DNA from: Lentinus brumalis
Lineage: Eukaryota > Basidiomycota > Agaricomycetes > Polyporales > Polyporaceae
DNA length: 64,000 nt
Direction of reading: 5' to 3'
NCBI GenBank assembly: GCA_001792895.1
Contig: MARA01000045.1
Location: forward strand, 62,001 to 126,000
In this document: positions 42,665 through 56,880 of the stretch, in pieces
Position numbering within the stretch: the first letter of the stretch is position 1
Layout of the letters: every line of letters starts with the position of its first letter
Translations under genes and position numbers: made by a program
The notes under the pieces: model-generated
Database searches by the model: none
Seen by the model: only the letters and a program-made list of their open reading frames with translations
What the model was told of the DNA's origin: nothing

Positions 42665-44344
42665 ATGCTCGCCGCTCCTTCACCCGTCGCTCCTTCACCA
42701 CCTCGTCTGCCCTCCGCGGACCACAGGCTCACCATCCCGGAACGCCCGTCCCTCGCCAGCCGCAGACGCAGCACGAACTCGCTGTCCCCGCTGCATGGTT
42801 CGCGACCGCACCGCTCCTCGCCACTTGCAGGCCCCTCCATCGCCTTCTCGCATGACGGCACACTGAAGGCGACGAGCGCACCCCCGACGCCCAGCGGCGG
42901 CCGCCACCTCTCGCCACTCGCAGAGTTCTCCACGACCGCCGCACAAGTCGAGGACCCTGGCGACGAGGCAGATTCCAAGAAGCGGCGGAGGCGCTCGCTC
43001 GGTGCTGTCCTCTCCAAGATCAGCTTCCCCAGCTCAGGCTCCTCAAGCTCAAGTTCGGGATCCAGTTCGGGCCCCGAGCCCACGTCCCCTCAGCGCGAGT
43101 CCCCAGTGAGGCCGCGGCAGCGCTCCAGGTCAGCGAGTTCTCGCACTGCGCCCCCTGTCCCCGCTGTTCCCCCAGTGCCCGCATGGGCGCATAATACCCT
43201 CCCTTCGCCGTCCATGTCCCCGCACAAGCTCCCGTCGTCTTCATCGCGCACTCATCCACACTCGCCCGGAAGCTCGGGCAGTTCCAAGTCGTCCTCGTCA
43301 CCTCCGAGCTCCCCCACGCCAAGCGCGCGCTCGACCATATCGCGCAGGACAAGTGCCATCAACACCCCCGGGGGCTCTCCCGGCTCTGTGTCTGCGCGCA
43401 CGACGCCCTCGACGTCGCGCAACCCGGAGGAGAACTGGCTCACGCAGTCCGCCGCGCCGCGCTTCTCCCGCCTCGGGCTCAAGGCGGAGGGCGTCGTCCT
43501 CCCCGTGTCCGCGCGCGAAGCCCGCCGCCGTTCCACCGTGTCCACGCTCAGCGTAGCCTCGACGTCCCGCGGGGAATCGTTTGATGCGCTCTCGGCCCAC
43601 TCGCGGGCGTCCACCGTCGGCCACGCGCCCTCGTCGCGCATGAGCATCGCGTCCACGGCCACCTGCACGCCCTCCTCCCTCTCTCACTCGCATTCCCAAA
43701 CGCACTCCACGGCCCACTCCTCCCGCCACCGCTCGCGCACCTCCTCCTTCGCATCCGCCAGCTCCGGGCGCGCCTCCGTGGACTGCGACACGCCGAGCCT
43801 GACGATGAGCCCCGGGCCATCCGCGTCCGACGTCTCCCTCGCCGCGCCCGAGGTGGACGAACTCGGCGTGCTGACCCGCGGCGTGCAGCTGCAGCTGAAC
43901 GACGTGCCCGTGGGCGTCATCGGAGTACCCGAGGAGGACGAAGAGGAGTCCTATCCCGCGATCCGGGACAAAGGCAAGGGCAGGGCAAGCGACTACGACG
44001 AGTACGGCTTGCAGATCCCGCCGGTACGCGCCGGAGCAGACAGCACTGCGTCGTCGATCGCGTCCGTGGGCTCCATCGGCTCGCTCGTGAGCGAGCGCAG
44101 CGCGTTCACCGTCCCGTGGACGCGCAGCGAGACGTCTCAGCCTGGGTCGCCCCGGTCGGAGCGGTCGTCGTACTTTGGCTCTGCGGTCGAGTTGCCTCGG
44201 AGCCACGAGCGCGCTGCGACTGCTCCGGCGGCACCCGCGGAGAAGGGCGTGAAGACAGAGAAAGAGAAGGAGAGGCGTTCGCGGGCGGGGACGATCGGGC
44301 GGATGTGGAGGCAGGTCGTGCGGAGTGTCTCTGCGCGCCGGTAG
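42665..44344 (+). CDS. Ser/Pro-rich 559-aa protein
   Basis: Single exon, ATG at 42665. The composition is strongly biased to Ser, Pro and Arg, with runs such as SSGSSSSSSGSSSGPEPTS and SSSSPPSSPTPSARS, so most of it is likely disordered. Many SP and RxxS sites suggest phosphorylation. A short ordered part near residues 395-425 reads ELGVLTRGVQLQLNDVPVG, and the C-terminus is basic and amphipathic (AGTIGRMWRQVVRSVSARR), which could bind membrane or a partner. No catalytic motif, signal peptide or membrane segment is present. The long antisense frame over it is a codon-bias shadow. I do not recognise a family; similar Ser-rich proteins in basidiomycetes are often cell-polarity or signalling scaffolds, which is only a guess. 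Confidence 0.7.
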   Translation: MLAAPSPVAPSPPRLPSADHRLTIPERPSLASRRRSTNSLSPLHGSRPHRSSPLAGPSIAFSHDGTLKATSAPPTPSGGRHLSPLAEFSTTAAQVEDPGDEADSKKRRRRSLGAVLSKISFPSSGSSSSSSGSSSGPEPTSPQRESPVRPRQRSRSASSRTAPPVPAVPPVPAWAHNTLPSPSMSPHKLPSSSSRTHPHSPGSSGSSKSSSSPPSSPTPSARSTISRRTSAINTPGGSPGSVSARTTPSTSRNPEENWLTQSAAPRFSRLGLKAEGVVLPVSAREARRRSTVSTLSVASTSRGESFDALSAHSRASTVGHAPSSRMSIASTATCTPSSLSHSHSQTHSTAHSSRHRSRTSSFASASSGRASVDCDTPSLTMSPGPSASDVSLAAPEVDELGVLTRGVQLQLNDVPVGVIGVPEEDEEESYPAIRDKGKGRASDYDEYGLQIPPVRAGADSTASSIASVGSIGSLVSERSAFTVPWTRSETSQPGSPRSERSSYFGSAVELPRSHERAATAPAAPAEKGVKTEKEKERRSRAGTIGRMWRQVVRSVSARR

Positions 44345-44858
44345 TCTTCCCAATCCCATGCAGTTCGACGGCGGGCGCAGGCGCGCTGAACGATGAGCAG
44401 CGAACGGATGATGATACCCTGAACGGTGAAGATACACGCGGCGAGACGCATGGCGTTTCTTGCATACATACATATATACAGTACGGACGCGCGGACTAAC
44501 TTATTCACGACTTGTAGTGCCCTACTCTACTTTACCCTATGTTGCCACATTCCTTTGACTTTTTGCTTTTGTTTGTCTCGATATATAGAGGTAATCCTCC
44601 GAGTGCGCCGTCGCCTCTGCGCACGGCGTCACGGTACAATAGAGAACGTGAAACGGAGAAGCAGCCGTTGTTTTGTACAGTACCATAGCTACCACGCATC
44701 TATGCAGTGCCATCGTGCTTGGTTTACCACAGAACACGCTCTACGTTGTGCTTGTTCTAACTTCTGCGTGCGTGCATGGAAGACAACAGCCTCCGGCGCG
44801 TCACTATTTCTGGCCCGCCGTGCCTCCTGCCATCCATGATCCATCCATGGGCGAGATG
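44345..44858. other. Intergenic between convergent genes
   Basis: Holds the 3' ends of the Ser-rich gene and of the aminotransferase. AT-richer than both neighbours; no gene seen. Confidence 0.6.
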
Positions 44859-46703
<1,845 letters not shown>

Positions 46704-47794
46704 AGTGGTCAATAGATCGGAGGCCCGGAGGGAAGTCGCAAGGGCTGGGGACTCACAGCGACACTAGGTCAGCATATATACCATGGATGAGGCGCCTATC
46801 CTGTAGAACATTGCCGGAACCCGAGATGACTATATCGCTTCGGTGGCCGAGGCCAGACTATGATCGGAAGCCCAAACCATGCACGAATCGCATATCGACA
46901 ATGCTGTTAGCGCGGCTTCTGTTGAGAGAGTGTTCACGAACAACGTCGGTGCCGGTGAGCTCCACGGCAAGCCAATTGACGGCTGCTCGTGGGGTCAATA
47001 ATGCATCTGAACAGGCAGCATCAGACCTACTCGCACTTAGCACATACGCGAATACAGCTCAATGACCGCAAGGCGGAAGGAGTCATTGTCGTCCCCGTCG
47101 GATTTGAGACGCCTGCGTGAGTAAACCCGAAATCAAAGCACACCGAATGGTTCGATATGGAAGGATCACGGCTCACCTGGACGTTATGTTCGTGTGTTTC
47201 TGGCCGAGAAGGACAAGCTATGCTGCTACGGAGTCATGCTCCATCGCGCTCAGGCGCCGCACGCATCCTACCGGGCCGTGGGGACCCGCTTGACTCGAGA
47301 TATCGGCAGCTGTCGATAACAAGTCGACAGTGAGGTATGAGACTGAATGAAGATGGTCGGTACCGCGCCTGGCTATAGTCATGGGAGGTGGAAAGCGACG
47401 TACTCGTTGCATCATGAAGCCTTGGGGAGCACCTGCGAAGTAGATTGATAAGTAAAGGAAGGTAGGCATGGTACGTACAAGCTAGAGCCTGACTGTCCGA
47501 GGTCCAGGAGACGCAGACCTGAAGGCTGGACAATCGTTCCCGCGGAGCGCATTTGTCCTTGCCCATGTCATGAAACCCATGGCCGGGAGAGGCGAGATGG
47601 CTAATATGGAGCGCCGTGCGAGTTGCTGCTCCGGGATCGTCTGAATACGCATGCATTCGAGGGTGGTGTATACAAAGCGAACATGAACGACAAGAGTGAG
47701 TTATTGAACCTACACATATACTGATATCTCCTCAGTTTCAGAACCAAGGGTAGACGAAGGCTACTCACCAAATGATCCAACTGCCGATGACAAG
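46704..47794. other. Intergenic, no gene seen
   Basis: Promoter of the aminotransferase at one end and 3' flank of the F-box gene at the other. A 140-codon minus-strand frame (47656-47234) lacks any family mark and was not called. Confidence 0.5.
46775..46780 (-). promoter_or_regulatory. TATA box of the aminotransferase
   Basis: TATATA lies about 72 nt before the ATG at 46703 on the minus strand. Confidence 0.5.
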
Positions 47795-49209
47795 CTAGAG
47801 AGGGGGCTCGAGATCCCGGAAACGCAGCATCCTACGTATCTTCAAGATGGAGAGCCGTGCCTCGATGGCCTCCGAGCCCGCATGGATATGCTCCTTGGTC
47901 TGACAAGAATTGTAGAAGTTGACGACCCCGAGCGAGAGCAGCACGCTGAGCGTCCGATCCATCTCCAACCACATGCCGGGATCAACCCTGCGGACGTCCG
48001 TCTCTTCAAGATGCACCCAAAGGTTGAGCGTGTGCAGATGCACGAAGGCGTGAGGGTCGAGCTGTGCCAAGATGGTGACGACGAGGTTGAGCATGTGCAT
48101 CTTGCCGTCGAGCGTCATCGTCGTTATTGTGGGCGGGTAGCGCGGCGTGAGGCTGACGAGCGACGGCTCAACCTGGACCTCGTACGTTTCTGTGGATCTG
48201 GTCAGCGCTCAAGCCCCGAGTAAGCTAGGCCTTGCGTACCTTCCCAGCGCCAGTGATGCATGATCAGATGCAGGTGTGTCAGGGACTGCATCTGGCTAAT
48301 CCCAGCGTTGATCTTGGCAAACTGATCGAGGCGGTAGAGCGTGTATATGAAGTGCTGGGGATTGCAGTGCGCCACGAGCCATGGCATGAGGGTCAATGGA
48401 GCAGGCGAGAACGCCTCAATGACCTTCAGCTGGTGCAGGACGAGTGTAGGCCCGAGTGCATCGGTCGGTTCGGAGGACGTCAGCCCGTTAATAGAGCAAA
48501 GCCGGCCCGCTCGTAATGTGTGTATTGTGGGGTGGTCGCGCACCAACCTGTCGAGGTCCGCGTTGCAGCGGAACGAGCAGTCGAACAAGGAGAGCATATT
48601 CAGCTTCGGGAAGGACATCGTCAGCATCCCGACAATGCTCTTCTCAAGCGGGACCGCCTTGAGGATCAGCCTCGTGACGTTCCGAGCCCGAGGTGCGACA
48701 ACGAGGAAGAAGGAGCGCAGCAGCGGACGCGGCTTCTTTCCGGAAAGGATGGCGCGCAATTCTTCGAATACCTCGTCCGACCTCCCGATGCCAGCCTCGA
48801 GCGTCAACTCGCGCACGTACAGCGCGATGTCGTGGCTCTCCTCGGTGAATAGAGCGGATATTTGCTTGGCGTTAGAATTAGTGATCTTAAGCCTGTCGAA
48901 GAGGTGGTACCGAACAGATGGAACCAGGGCGCGACAGACTAGTGACAGGGTCAGCAGCGTGTCTTTGTCGCAGTGAAAGTAGTCGATGATATGGTCGATG
49001 AGCTCGGGAGGCAAGCGTGCCGCGAGTGTGAGGTGGTGGCTCTGAGTACCGGCATCCTTCGCTGATAAGACGAGTCCTCTCAACCGGGCAGGCCAGGGTG
49101 TTAGTCTCTTTGCGACAATCCACGTCCGGGAAAGGGACCGTCGAAGGCCGCTGAACTTGTCTAAACTTGAGTTGACGAGTTCGATCTCGCTTGGAGATGG
49201 CTGATTCAT
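47795..49209 (-). CDS. F-box protein (short form)
   Basis: 454-aa F-box protein. Exons 49209-48240 and 48189-47795 are joined across a 50-nt intron that rebuilds WRWEETYEVQVEPSL. The ATG at 49209 (MNQPSPSEIELV) was chosen because the open frame upstream starts only at GTG. The F-box is AARLPPELIDHIIDYF with LLTLSLVCRALVPSVRYHLF. Downstream are leucine-rich stretches such as SFPKLNMLSLFDCSFRC. Its F-box opens with PPELIDHIIDY, the common basidiomycete type, and differs from the GLKP-type trio at 3750-12151, so it is not a close relative. It probably acts as an SCF substrate receptor; the target is unknown. Confidence 0.85.
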
Positions 49210-50593
49210 TCCCACAGGATGGCGCCGGTACCCTTTGCTAGGTGGCAAAGTGTGCGACACGTCGGCTAGGGAGAGTGACGATCGTTAGCTGATGGATATA
49301 TCTGCGAGATAGTAGCACAGGAGTGCGCGAGTTCAATCTAGTAGTCAGATCCTGAGCCCGTGTCCCTTCCTCAAAGCTCTAATCAGGGTCCTTTGGTCCT
49401 CACAATCCGAATCAACAGGTGTCGATGGGCACTCCTATGGGCGCACGCACATTGGCCTTTATAGCCACGTCACGATGTTCGCGACCGTCAGCCGACACCG
49501 TTGCGGCACTGACTCAGGACATATATCAGGTCAAACACTCACAAATTAGCAGTAGGCAAATCGCTGACTACGTCCCGTCCAGTTTCATCAAACGAAAGAC
49601 ACTAACTCTGGAACACCAACTAAGTAGATCAGTACACGGAGCTCAAAAGCGGATACATCATACCGGTGCTCACCGAACAACATTCCGTATACTTAGGTGC
49701 CACGAAGTTGGAAGAACGAAAGAGGATGTGTGAAACGTTGAATGTGTAGGAAGGTGAACTGCTTGAAGGCTACCATCTTATGTAACATGTTGCCCGAGCC
49801 AAGTACTTATTGTCCTTAAACGCTCAGCGCTCAGATCTCAGATCTCATGTCGCGTGGCTACAGACTCAAACAAGAGATTAGATATCGTTCTGGCAGTGGA
49901 TAGCGCTGGGTCGTCCTCCCTCCACTCGATCATATAGACCCGTCAATCGTCTGTGTAGGGGAGACAAAGATATCGCCTCCTCCTCATTGCCTCCCCCGCC
50001 TGTAGGATATCGCCTCCCAAATCGAACTGGCAGTGGGAGAGAGCCTGACAGTTGACTGGTAAACAATCAAGATACCACGGATGTTCCAGGCCCACAGCGC
50101 TGCCCAGGTGACAGAACCTTTTTTCGCGGTTCATCGAGTTCCTGCACCTAAGCAAGTCGTACTAGTAAGGATACTGTTTCACTTGTTTGCACCTCACCAG
50201 CCGTGGAAAGTTGTCTTCCGTTCTACTTGATTCTAGGCTGACTCGATGTAGCCTACAGGCACACGAGACTCGTGGATGGATTTGATTCGTGTCGGTGGAC
50301 TTATATGTGCCAGAACTGGGAGTCTCTCGCACGGTGCCGGTCGGAGTAAAGAGCGGAGACACACGAAGCTCAAGGTACAGGATACAGCGTCCATACTTCA
50401 GGTTTCACCACTGTCGCATTGTCAGTCACCCTAGTCGTGTCGCAGCGGCGACCTACTAGCGCAACTTTAGCGTGAGGTCCAGAAGGCCTATAACCGTAAC
50501 GATACTGTCATCGAGGTGTGCCTCTCCAGATGCATTGTTCCCTACTTGACACTAACATCCGCTACCTGACCCGAACAGCTTCGTCATCCACTT
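49210..50593. other. Intergenic between divergent F-box and HET genes
   Basis: About 1.4 kb of shared upstream DNA with only short frames. No repeat, RNA or further gene was supported. Confidence 0.55.
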
Positions 50594-52706
50594 ATGTGGC
50601 TTCTCAGTACCGATCGCGCAGAGTTAACCTTCTTCCCGACTGTCGAAGCCGCGAGACAACAGGTCTATGCCATCCTGTCTCATGTATGGGGCCCTTCGGA
50701 GCAGAGTTTCCAAGAGACTCAACGCTACCGGCTTGAGTGCGAAGCATCTGGCGAGAACCCCCGCGATCGCTCCACCATCAAGGTCAAAGAATCGTGCATG
50801 CTCGCGCAGCGCCACGGATACAGATGGATCTGGAACGATACCTGCTGCATCGACAAGACGAGTAGCGCAGAGCTATCCGAAGCCATCAACTCGATGTATG
50901 TTTACTACTCCCTCGCGGAGGTGTGCTTCGCATACATCGGAGACGTCCTGACCGACTGCGATCTGGACGATGTCGACTCAGCATTCAGACGGAGCCGATG
51001 GTTCACGCGGGGATGGACCTTGCAGGAGCTCATCGCCCCCGACCACGTCGTCTTCGTGTCTTCTAGCTGGGAGATCCTAGGAACGAAAGCCGATCTCGCT
51101 GCGCTGCTTGCGGAGATTACATGGGTGCCTGTCCCCGTGTTGCTTCTGGAAGAAGAGGTCCGAGACATAAGCATCGCTCGGCGGATGTCCTGGGCTTCGA
51201 ACAGAGTCACTACGCGTCCAGAAGACGAGGCGTACAGCCTAATGGGAATATTCGAGGTCAACATGCCAACGCTGTATGGCGAAGGTCGACAGGCATTCCG
51301 CCGCCTGCAAGAGGAGATCTTGAAGAACTCTATCGACACCACCCTCTTCGCATGGGGTGACGTGTTGGACACATTCCCGGCTACCATTGATCCCTGGGAT
51401 CGCCTCGACGACCACCGCATGTATCTCTTCGCTCCCAGTCCAAGCTACTTCGCGGCTGCACGAACGACGGAGTTCGAGGCGCACACTTTGGAGGACCTCC
51501 AGGTAAGCCGTAACAAGATGCATATATTGTCGACGCACTCAATGGACATGCGTCCTCAGCCAGCAGAAGACGAATTCTGGACTCCAAAGTCGTCCCCGCT
51601 GGACTTCCAGGAAGCCCCTACAACAGCAATGATGGCGCTTCCGTACGGAGGCCAAGCTCATGTTCGCACTGCTCACGCTGTCCAACAAGCTCCAGACCGT
51701 GACTTATCTTATCACGCCCTCAATGTCAGTAAGCTGCAGTCTATACGTCGACGGCCGGTATGCAGGAGCTGACACAGTGTCCACAAAACAGGCAACTGCG
51801 AGAGAAGCTTCTCAGTTACATGCGGAGGTGGTAGGCGTGCCCACCTTCAACGTGACATCGTATGGTGTTCATGCACGTATCCCTGTCGTTACAGTCAACG
51901 GCGTGTCCATCGCTATTCTTTTCTCGTCCCGGGACCAACTGCCACTTGGCCTCCTGCTGGGTCCCTGCGAACGCGCTGCTGATCCCACTCGTCCCCTGTA
52001 TCATCCTTGCATCTACGATGGTCACTTGCGATGGCGACTAATCCACCTGGGCGCTGTACGATCAACCGCGGGCGGACTCACCGACATTGCATGGAGGAGC
52101 ATATATCTCACGCACATACCTCTGACACGACCTACCATGCATTTGCTTATGAATCGGGGCAGAACGACCCCGTTTCGCATCCCCCAACGCCTACTCGACG
52201 ACCTCCGACAAGCCGGACTCCAGCTCTCTCTTCCTGCGAACATGCGGTTCCCGTGGCGCGGCCAGCCTGCTGCGACGCTTACTATGTTCAAACCACACTG
52301 GTTCGGTCTACATGACGTCCAGATACATCTTGGCAGGTGCTGGCTGGCCATGAGCGGTCCGGGCACTCGTCCAGATTCAGGCGTCGGGCACTCTGTCCGC
52401 CTCGGAGATCGTATCGACCGAGATGCTGCCGCGCCGCACTGGGCTCGAGTTACCGTGGCAGAACAGGCCAGCAGAAGAGCTTCAGATGTCGACCCGGGCC
52501 ATGACTGTGCGACGGACCATATTGGGGATTGGCCAGGCAGCCAACGCAGCTTCACGCTATTTGACTCACCGCAGTGGGCAGTTGCAGTCGAGATCGCCCT
52601 TTCATTCACCTCCGACTCGCTCAACCCAGCGTTTACTTACGTCGTGAATATCTCCATCAAGCGTTGGCATCGCGCGACGGGCAGAGTTCTGTTTCAATCA
52701 AAGTAA
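50594..52706 (+). CDS. HET-domain protein 2
   Basis: 662-aa HET protein. Exons 50594-51502, 51560-51724 and 51792-52706; the last intron (51725-51791, GTCAGT...AACAG) moves the frame so that YHALN is followed by ATAREASQLHAEV. HET marks in order: VYAILSHVWGPSEQSFQE, RWIWNDTCCIDKTSSAEL, SRWFTRGWTLQELIAPDHVV, ARRMSWASNRVTTRPEDEAY and LYGEGRQAFRRLQEEIL. The C-terminal domain begins FNVTSYGVHARIPVVTVNG, the usual pattern after the HET core in agaricomycetes. Unlike HET gene 1 it has no terminal membrane segment. The first intron is 57 nt and in frame, so it could be retained. Non-self recognition is a family inference. Confidence 0.9.
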
Positions 52707-53170
52707 TGCGATCAACTTTGCGACGGCGGAGCATGCTAGATTACTAGTAGCTGGGGAAGAATATTCAATGCGAGATACTGATACATACGTCGTGCAATTC
52801 AAACAGAGGCGATGGAGTAGGGGTCCTTCCTCGTAGATCATGATTCGGCCGACTTTGAATCGAAGAGCTATTCGACAGATATCTGAGCAGTGAGAGAAGT
52901 ATTCTGAGCTTTGTTCGAGTACAGTGAGGGCTTCGCCGTCGCTATCTCTTGTGTATGAAGTACGATGGCTGATTGTGAAGTCGAGGTCGGAACTCACAGG
53001 CAAATAGAGGGTTAGGGTTGGGACTGTCTGCCCTGAAGTGCTGCCTGTCGGACGCCTTGAACTTGGACTTGGACTCGAATCGGCCAATGAGGTGCGCAAT
53101 ACATCGTTTGCTCAGAGCATAGCATTGTATTCATAAGGGTAACAGGAAGCTCGGTACTTCGAGTTGGTAA
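52707..53170. other. Intergenic between convergent genes
   Basis: 3' flanks of the HET gene and of the peptidase gene. A 133-codon minus-strand frame here starts at TTG and has no recognisable motif. Confidence 0.55.
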
Positions 53171-55244
53171 TCAAGGCAGAAGAAGGAACCTCGGAAGAAG
53201 AGCCGCAAAATTCAGCGTACCCAGCCCAGTCACCGGATCCCATCCAGGACGCGCCGCGAACCCTTGCGTGCCGCATCCAGGGTTCGTCCCGTTAATGATA
53301 TCATGGAACGCGCCCTCGAACTTGGACGAGTACAGCTGCAGGAGAACAAATCAGTTCCCGGCGCAACGTCAAAGAGTCATGCCAAACTTCACGCACCGCG
53401 GGGTTCACCCATCCGATAGGCCTCTTGCCTATCGCAAGCCTCGCGTCGTTTATTGCAGAGAGGATGGACGCGACAGTCGGCGCCGACGCCGACGTCCCCG
53501 AGATGAGCCGCAGCACCCCATCTGCCGCGACCGAGTAGTTGAGCCCGTTTGCGCTCACATCCGGGTACGCACGCCCGCTGTCGTTGAAGATATTCGGCGC
53601 GTACCCCGGCGGGAACTTCTGCAGATAATTCGCGACCGCGCCCTTCTGGAAGTCCGCCCTCGGGAAGACGTTCGAGAACCCGCCTCCAGATGGGAAGCGT
53701 TGGAACACTGCGCTCTCGCGGTCGGTGACCTTGTTCCCGGGCACCACCTGAGTTGCGCCAACGGACGTGACGTATGGGCAACCGCCGGGGAACGTGGGGT
53801 TGAAGCTCGTGCCACTGGTACCGGGGATCTGCTCGCCCTCGTCGTCGAGGCAGAGGTTTCCGAAGCCAGCGACGCCGCTGTCGCCAGAGGAGTAGACGAA
53901 CGTCATGCCCGTGAGGCTGAGCTTGCCGTACTCGGTGCACTGGCGCTGCATGTACGCGGGCGTGAGATCCGCCTCCTGGTACCCGTACGAGGTCGAGATG
54001 ACGAAGGCGGTCTTCTTGTCACCGCAGTCCTCTGGGCCCTTGTATCCTCCCGGTGAATTGTCTGGATAGAAACTGTCTGCGATGGGGTCGTCGCCGCCCT
54101 CGAACGTGCAGTAGGACCCGTCCAGAGCGTCCAGCAGGTTGTTGAAGGAGCCGCTCAAAACCGCGTCGCCGACCTGGTAGAGCAGAACCTCCTGCTTCTT
54201 TCCGACAAGACCCATGACATACTGCAGATCGAGACTGGACTCGCCGATAGCGCCGCCCGGCACGAGCGACCCTCCGTCGATGCTCACGAGTTTCGGGCGT
54301 TCGCCTATCTGACTCTTCGAGTAATTGCCAAAGAAGACGTCGAAGTCTGACGGGATGTGAGATTGCGGGGTATATTCAACTGTCGAAGTAGTCAGATTGC
54401 CGCGCACGCGAACTCACACGGAGTCAACTCACCGACTCCGATGGTGTTTCTGCCCGGTGCGAAGGGTGTGTACACGAAGTCGTACAGCGTGCGCAGACAT
54501 GCCAGCGTGATCACCTCGTCGCAGTGCTCGAGGTCCGTGAAGATGTTCTGTAGGATCTGCATGAGAGGCGGCTCCACCAGGCGGAGATATCACGGAACTT
54601 ACATGTACGGGACCGCCCATCTTGGGCGACGCGCCAAACCCGACGCTGCCAAGCTGCTTCGTGACACTCGTGTCCGCGCTCCCATGTCGCCGTATCTTGA
54701 CGTCGAAGTGCAGCGTTGGAGTGACGAGATCGACGTGTTTCGAGACATCCACCGGCAGATGGTACCCACCCTGACAAGCAAGGTGCTGTCGGCCGTCCTC
54801 CGCGTGTTCGTACACGTGGTACTCCGTCCCGAGCAGGTGTTCCGCCTCCTCCACCGTGACGTTGGCCATAACCCACCCGCCGCTCTTGCTGACAACGACC
54901 CGCTCCGCGCTGATCCAGCCATCATCTGCGAGCCAGGTGCGCACGGCGTCGACAGACTCCGCTGACGGGCGGAATGCGTTCGCAACCTCAGGAGCTGTCC
55001 AGTGCTTGCTGTAGTTGGGCGACTCTGGGTGCGCAACGTCCATGAGGTACGCATCGAGTTTGTCGAGGTTGGACTGCACGAGACCGATGCTGAGGGGTAA
55101 GAATGTGTCCGGATCTGCGCGCCGGACGACCCTCCATCCCGCTGGAAGAGAGCGGCGCAACTCGTGCACGACCCGTTTTGCGGGAACTCGTGTTGCAGAG
55201 GAAGCCGCGGCAAGGCCGACCACGACGAGGTAAGAGAGCAGCAT
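53171..55244 (-). CDS. Sedolisin (TPP1-like) secreted serine-carboxyl peptidase
   Basis: 637-aa S53 family peptidase, active at acid pH and secreted. Exons: 55244-54603, 54556-54433, 54379-53397, 53335-53171; all phases close. A signal peptide (MLLSYLVVVGLAAASSA) leads a pro-kumamolisin propeptide with LDAYLMDVAHPESPNYSKHW and FRPSAESVDAVRTWLADDGW. The catalytic set is visible: GESSLDLQYVMG (Glu and Asp of the triad), FVYSSGDSGVAGFG (oxyanion Asp) and SGTSASAPTVAS (Ser). The calcium-site end is GWDPVTGLGTLNF. Such enzymes in wood-decay fungi cleave tripeptides or proteins outside the cell for nitrogen supply. No break is seen, so the gene is probably functional. Confidence 0.96.
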
Positions 55245-56880
55245 CCTAGGACGGGTCCGGGGAGGGGCGATGGTCAGTGCGGGCCATGCTTGCTGCGCGT
55301 ACTTTATAGTGCCGTTTGAACATCAGAAGCGCGACAGTCACATTGTTGTCGGTTGCACGTAATCGCGGTGATGGCGGCTTCAGAAGTTCGAAGACATGCT
55401 TGCATGAAGCACGAGGCTGGCCTTGAACTCCGTCGATCTTCCATGCTCAGTGCTCATCATCCGAGTTGTACAACCTCTGCCGAAGTATGTCAGTTGGATA
55501 CAGACAAGTGGACATATGGAGCATCTAGAACACGCGGTACATGTGGCCGATCCGACCCTGTCTGCTACATCAAGCAGTTCCAGGGACATTGTTGGGTTGT
55601 CTGCGAACGATGTCCCATATTTACATGTAACATGAGTCATGACCCAGGGACTTCGGGATTTGGGACCAGGTGCAGACCGTCAAGAGCAGAATCGCGATCG
55701 TCAAAGGCTACGCAGGACCGTAAACGTTGAAAGATTCACAGTTCCAAATCGGCCAGTACGCGTACATACGGCTGCCGGTGATAAGGCGACGTACCTGCAC
55801 CGTACATCATCTGCAGTTTGAGATCCGTAGGTCCTATCAGGCCGGCTTGTCCTTCAGCTGCGTACGCAGCAATGTGCGTGCTGGTTGTTTGCCACATATA
55901 CAGCCCCGGTTTGAGCTTGAAGTCAGAATGAAGTCTTATCCAAAAGATTTGGCGCTCGTCGCCAGTCTTGCGGAATTGGGTTGTTTGGACCTGTTAGGAT
56001 CAGAAGCCGCCGCCTGCCGCATTCGTCCGTGCCTCCTACCTTTGACGGTAACGCAGTCGAGTCTACGCTGGATATGGAGTTGTCGCAGCCCTCTCACTCC
56101 GTCTCTGATCTCAGCCTCTGCTGACTAAGCACTTTTCCGTCCTCTCTCCTCGTTTCTGTGCAGGCGCCTGGGTTCCACTACTTACTTATTCCAACGGACA
56201 TCAGACGGTGCACCGACGACCAAAAGAATTCCTTCGGGCTCTCCTGCATCAAGTTCTTCTTTCGGATGCACCGATCGCTTACGTCCCTTTTCAGTCTTTA
56301 CAGCAGTCATGATCATATCGACAGAGACTTTGTGACCCTACGGCCAAGCACAGACAAGCACCGCAAAGCCAACTTATACTGGGCGGCGTCCTCACGTAGG
56401 TTCGCTATAGAGCGGGCAAAGGATTATGATGGCCGACTCAACTGAAAATCGCAAGTGCCGCGAAGTTTCTGTCGGTATGATCACAGCCGGCAGTACGCCT
56501 TTCAACAGCACACAGTGCGACCTCCGCGAGATGCATACATTGATTATGTATCCTGTACATGCGCATCGGCGGAAGACTAGAAATACATTGGCGCCGGCAG
56601 CCATGTATGTATCAACTTCTCCTGATTGGGCGGCCGGTCGCCAGTGGTACGGCCGGTAAGGGGCGGAGTCCCCTTTGTGGCATTCGTAATAACGAAGATC
56701 AGTAGGGTCAATGGTGGATGCGTGTGTTTGGCATGGTACGGCGCCGGCTGGCGAGGGAGAAAGAACCCGAGGCTTACGGCTCGACGCCGCGGACACGCTA
56801 GCCATATGTGTGAAGGCCGCTTCGCAACTGTCACCACGGTGCATACACGGCGCCGGCGCAGCGGAATTGGACGTTCGTGT
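55245..56880. other. Intergenic, no gene seen
   Basis: Promoter of the peptidase at the left and 3' flank of the DUF4436 gene at the right. Several frames of 60-150 codons overlap but none shows introns that join or a known motif. Confidence 0.5.
55302..55308 (-). promoter_or_regulatory. TATA box of the sedolisin gene
   Basis: TATAAAG on the minus strand, 58 nt before the ATG at 55244. Confidence 0.65.

Noticed and set aside
43298..44473. 391-codon antisense frame over the Ser-rich gene
   Set aside because: Low-complexity Arg/Ala text mirroring the sense codon bias; no motif and no start context.
47234..47656. 140-codon minus-strand frame upstream of the aminotransferase
   Set aside because: Composition looks random and no homologous pattern was seen.
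52698..53099. 133-codon minus-strand frame after HET gene 2
   Set aside because: Starts at TTG, has no splice partners and no recognised motif; it may be chance.
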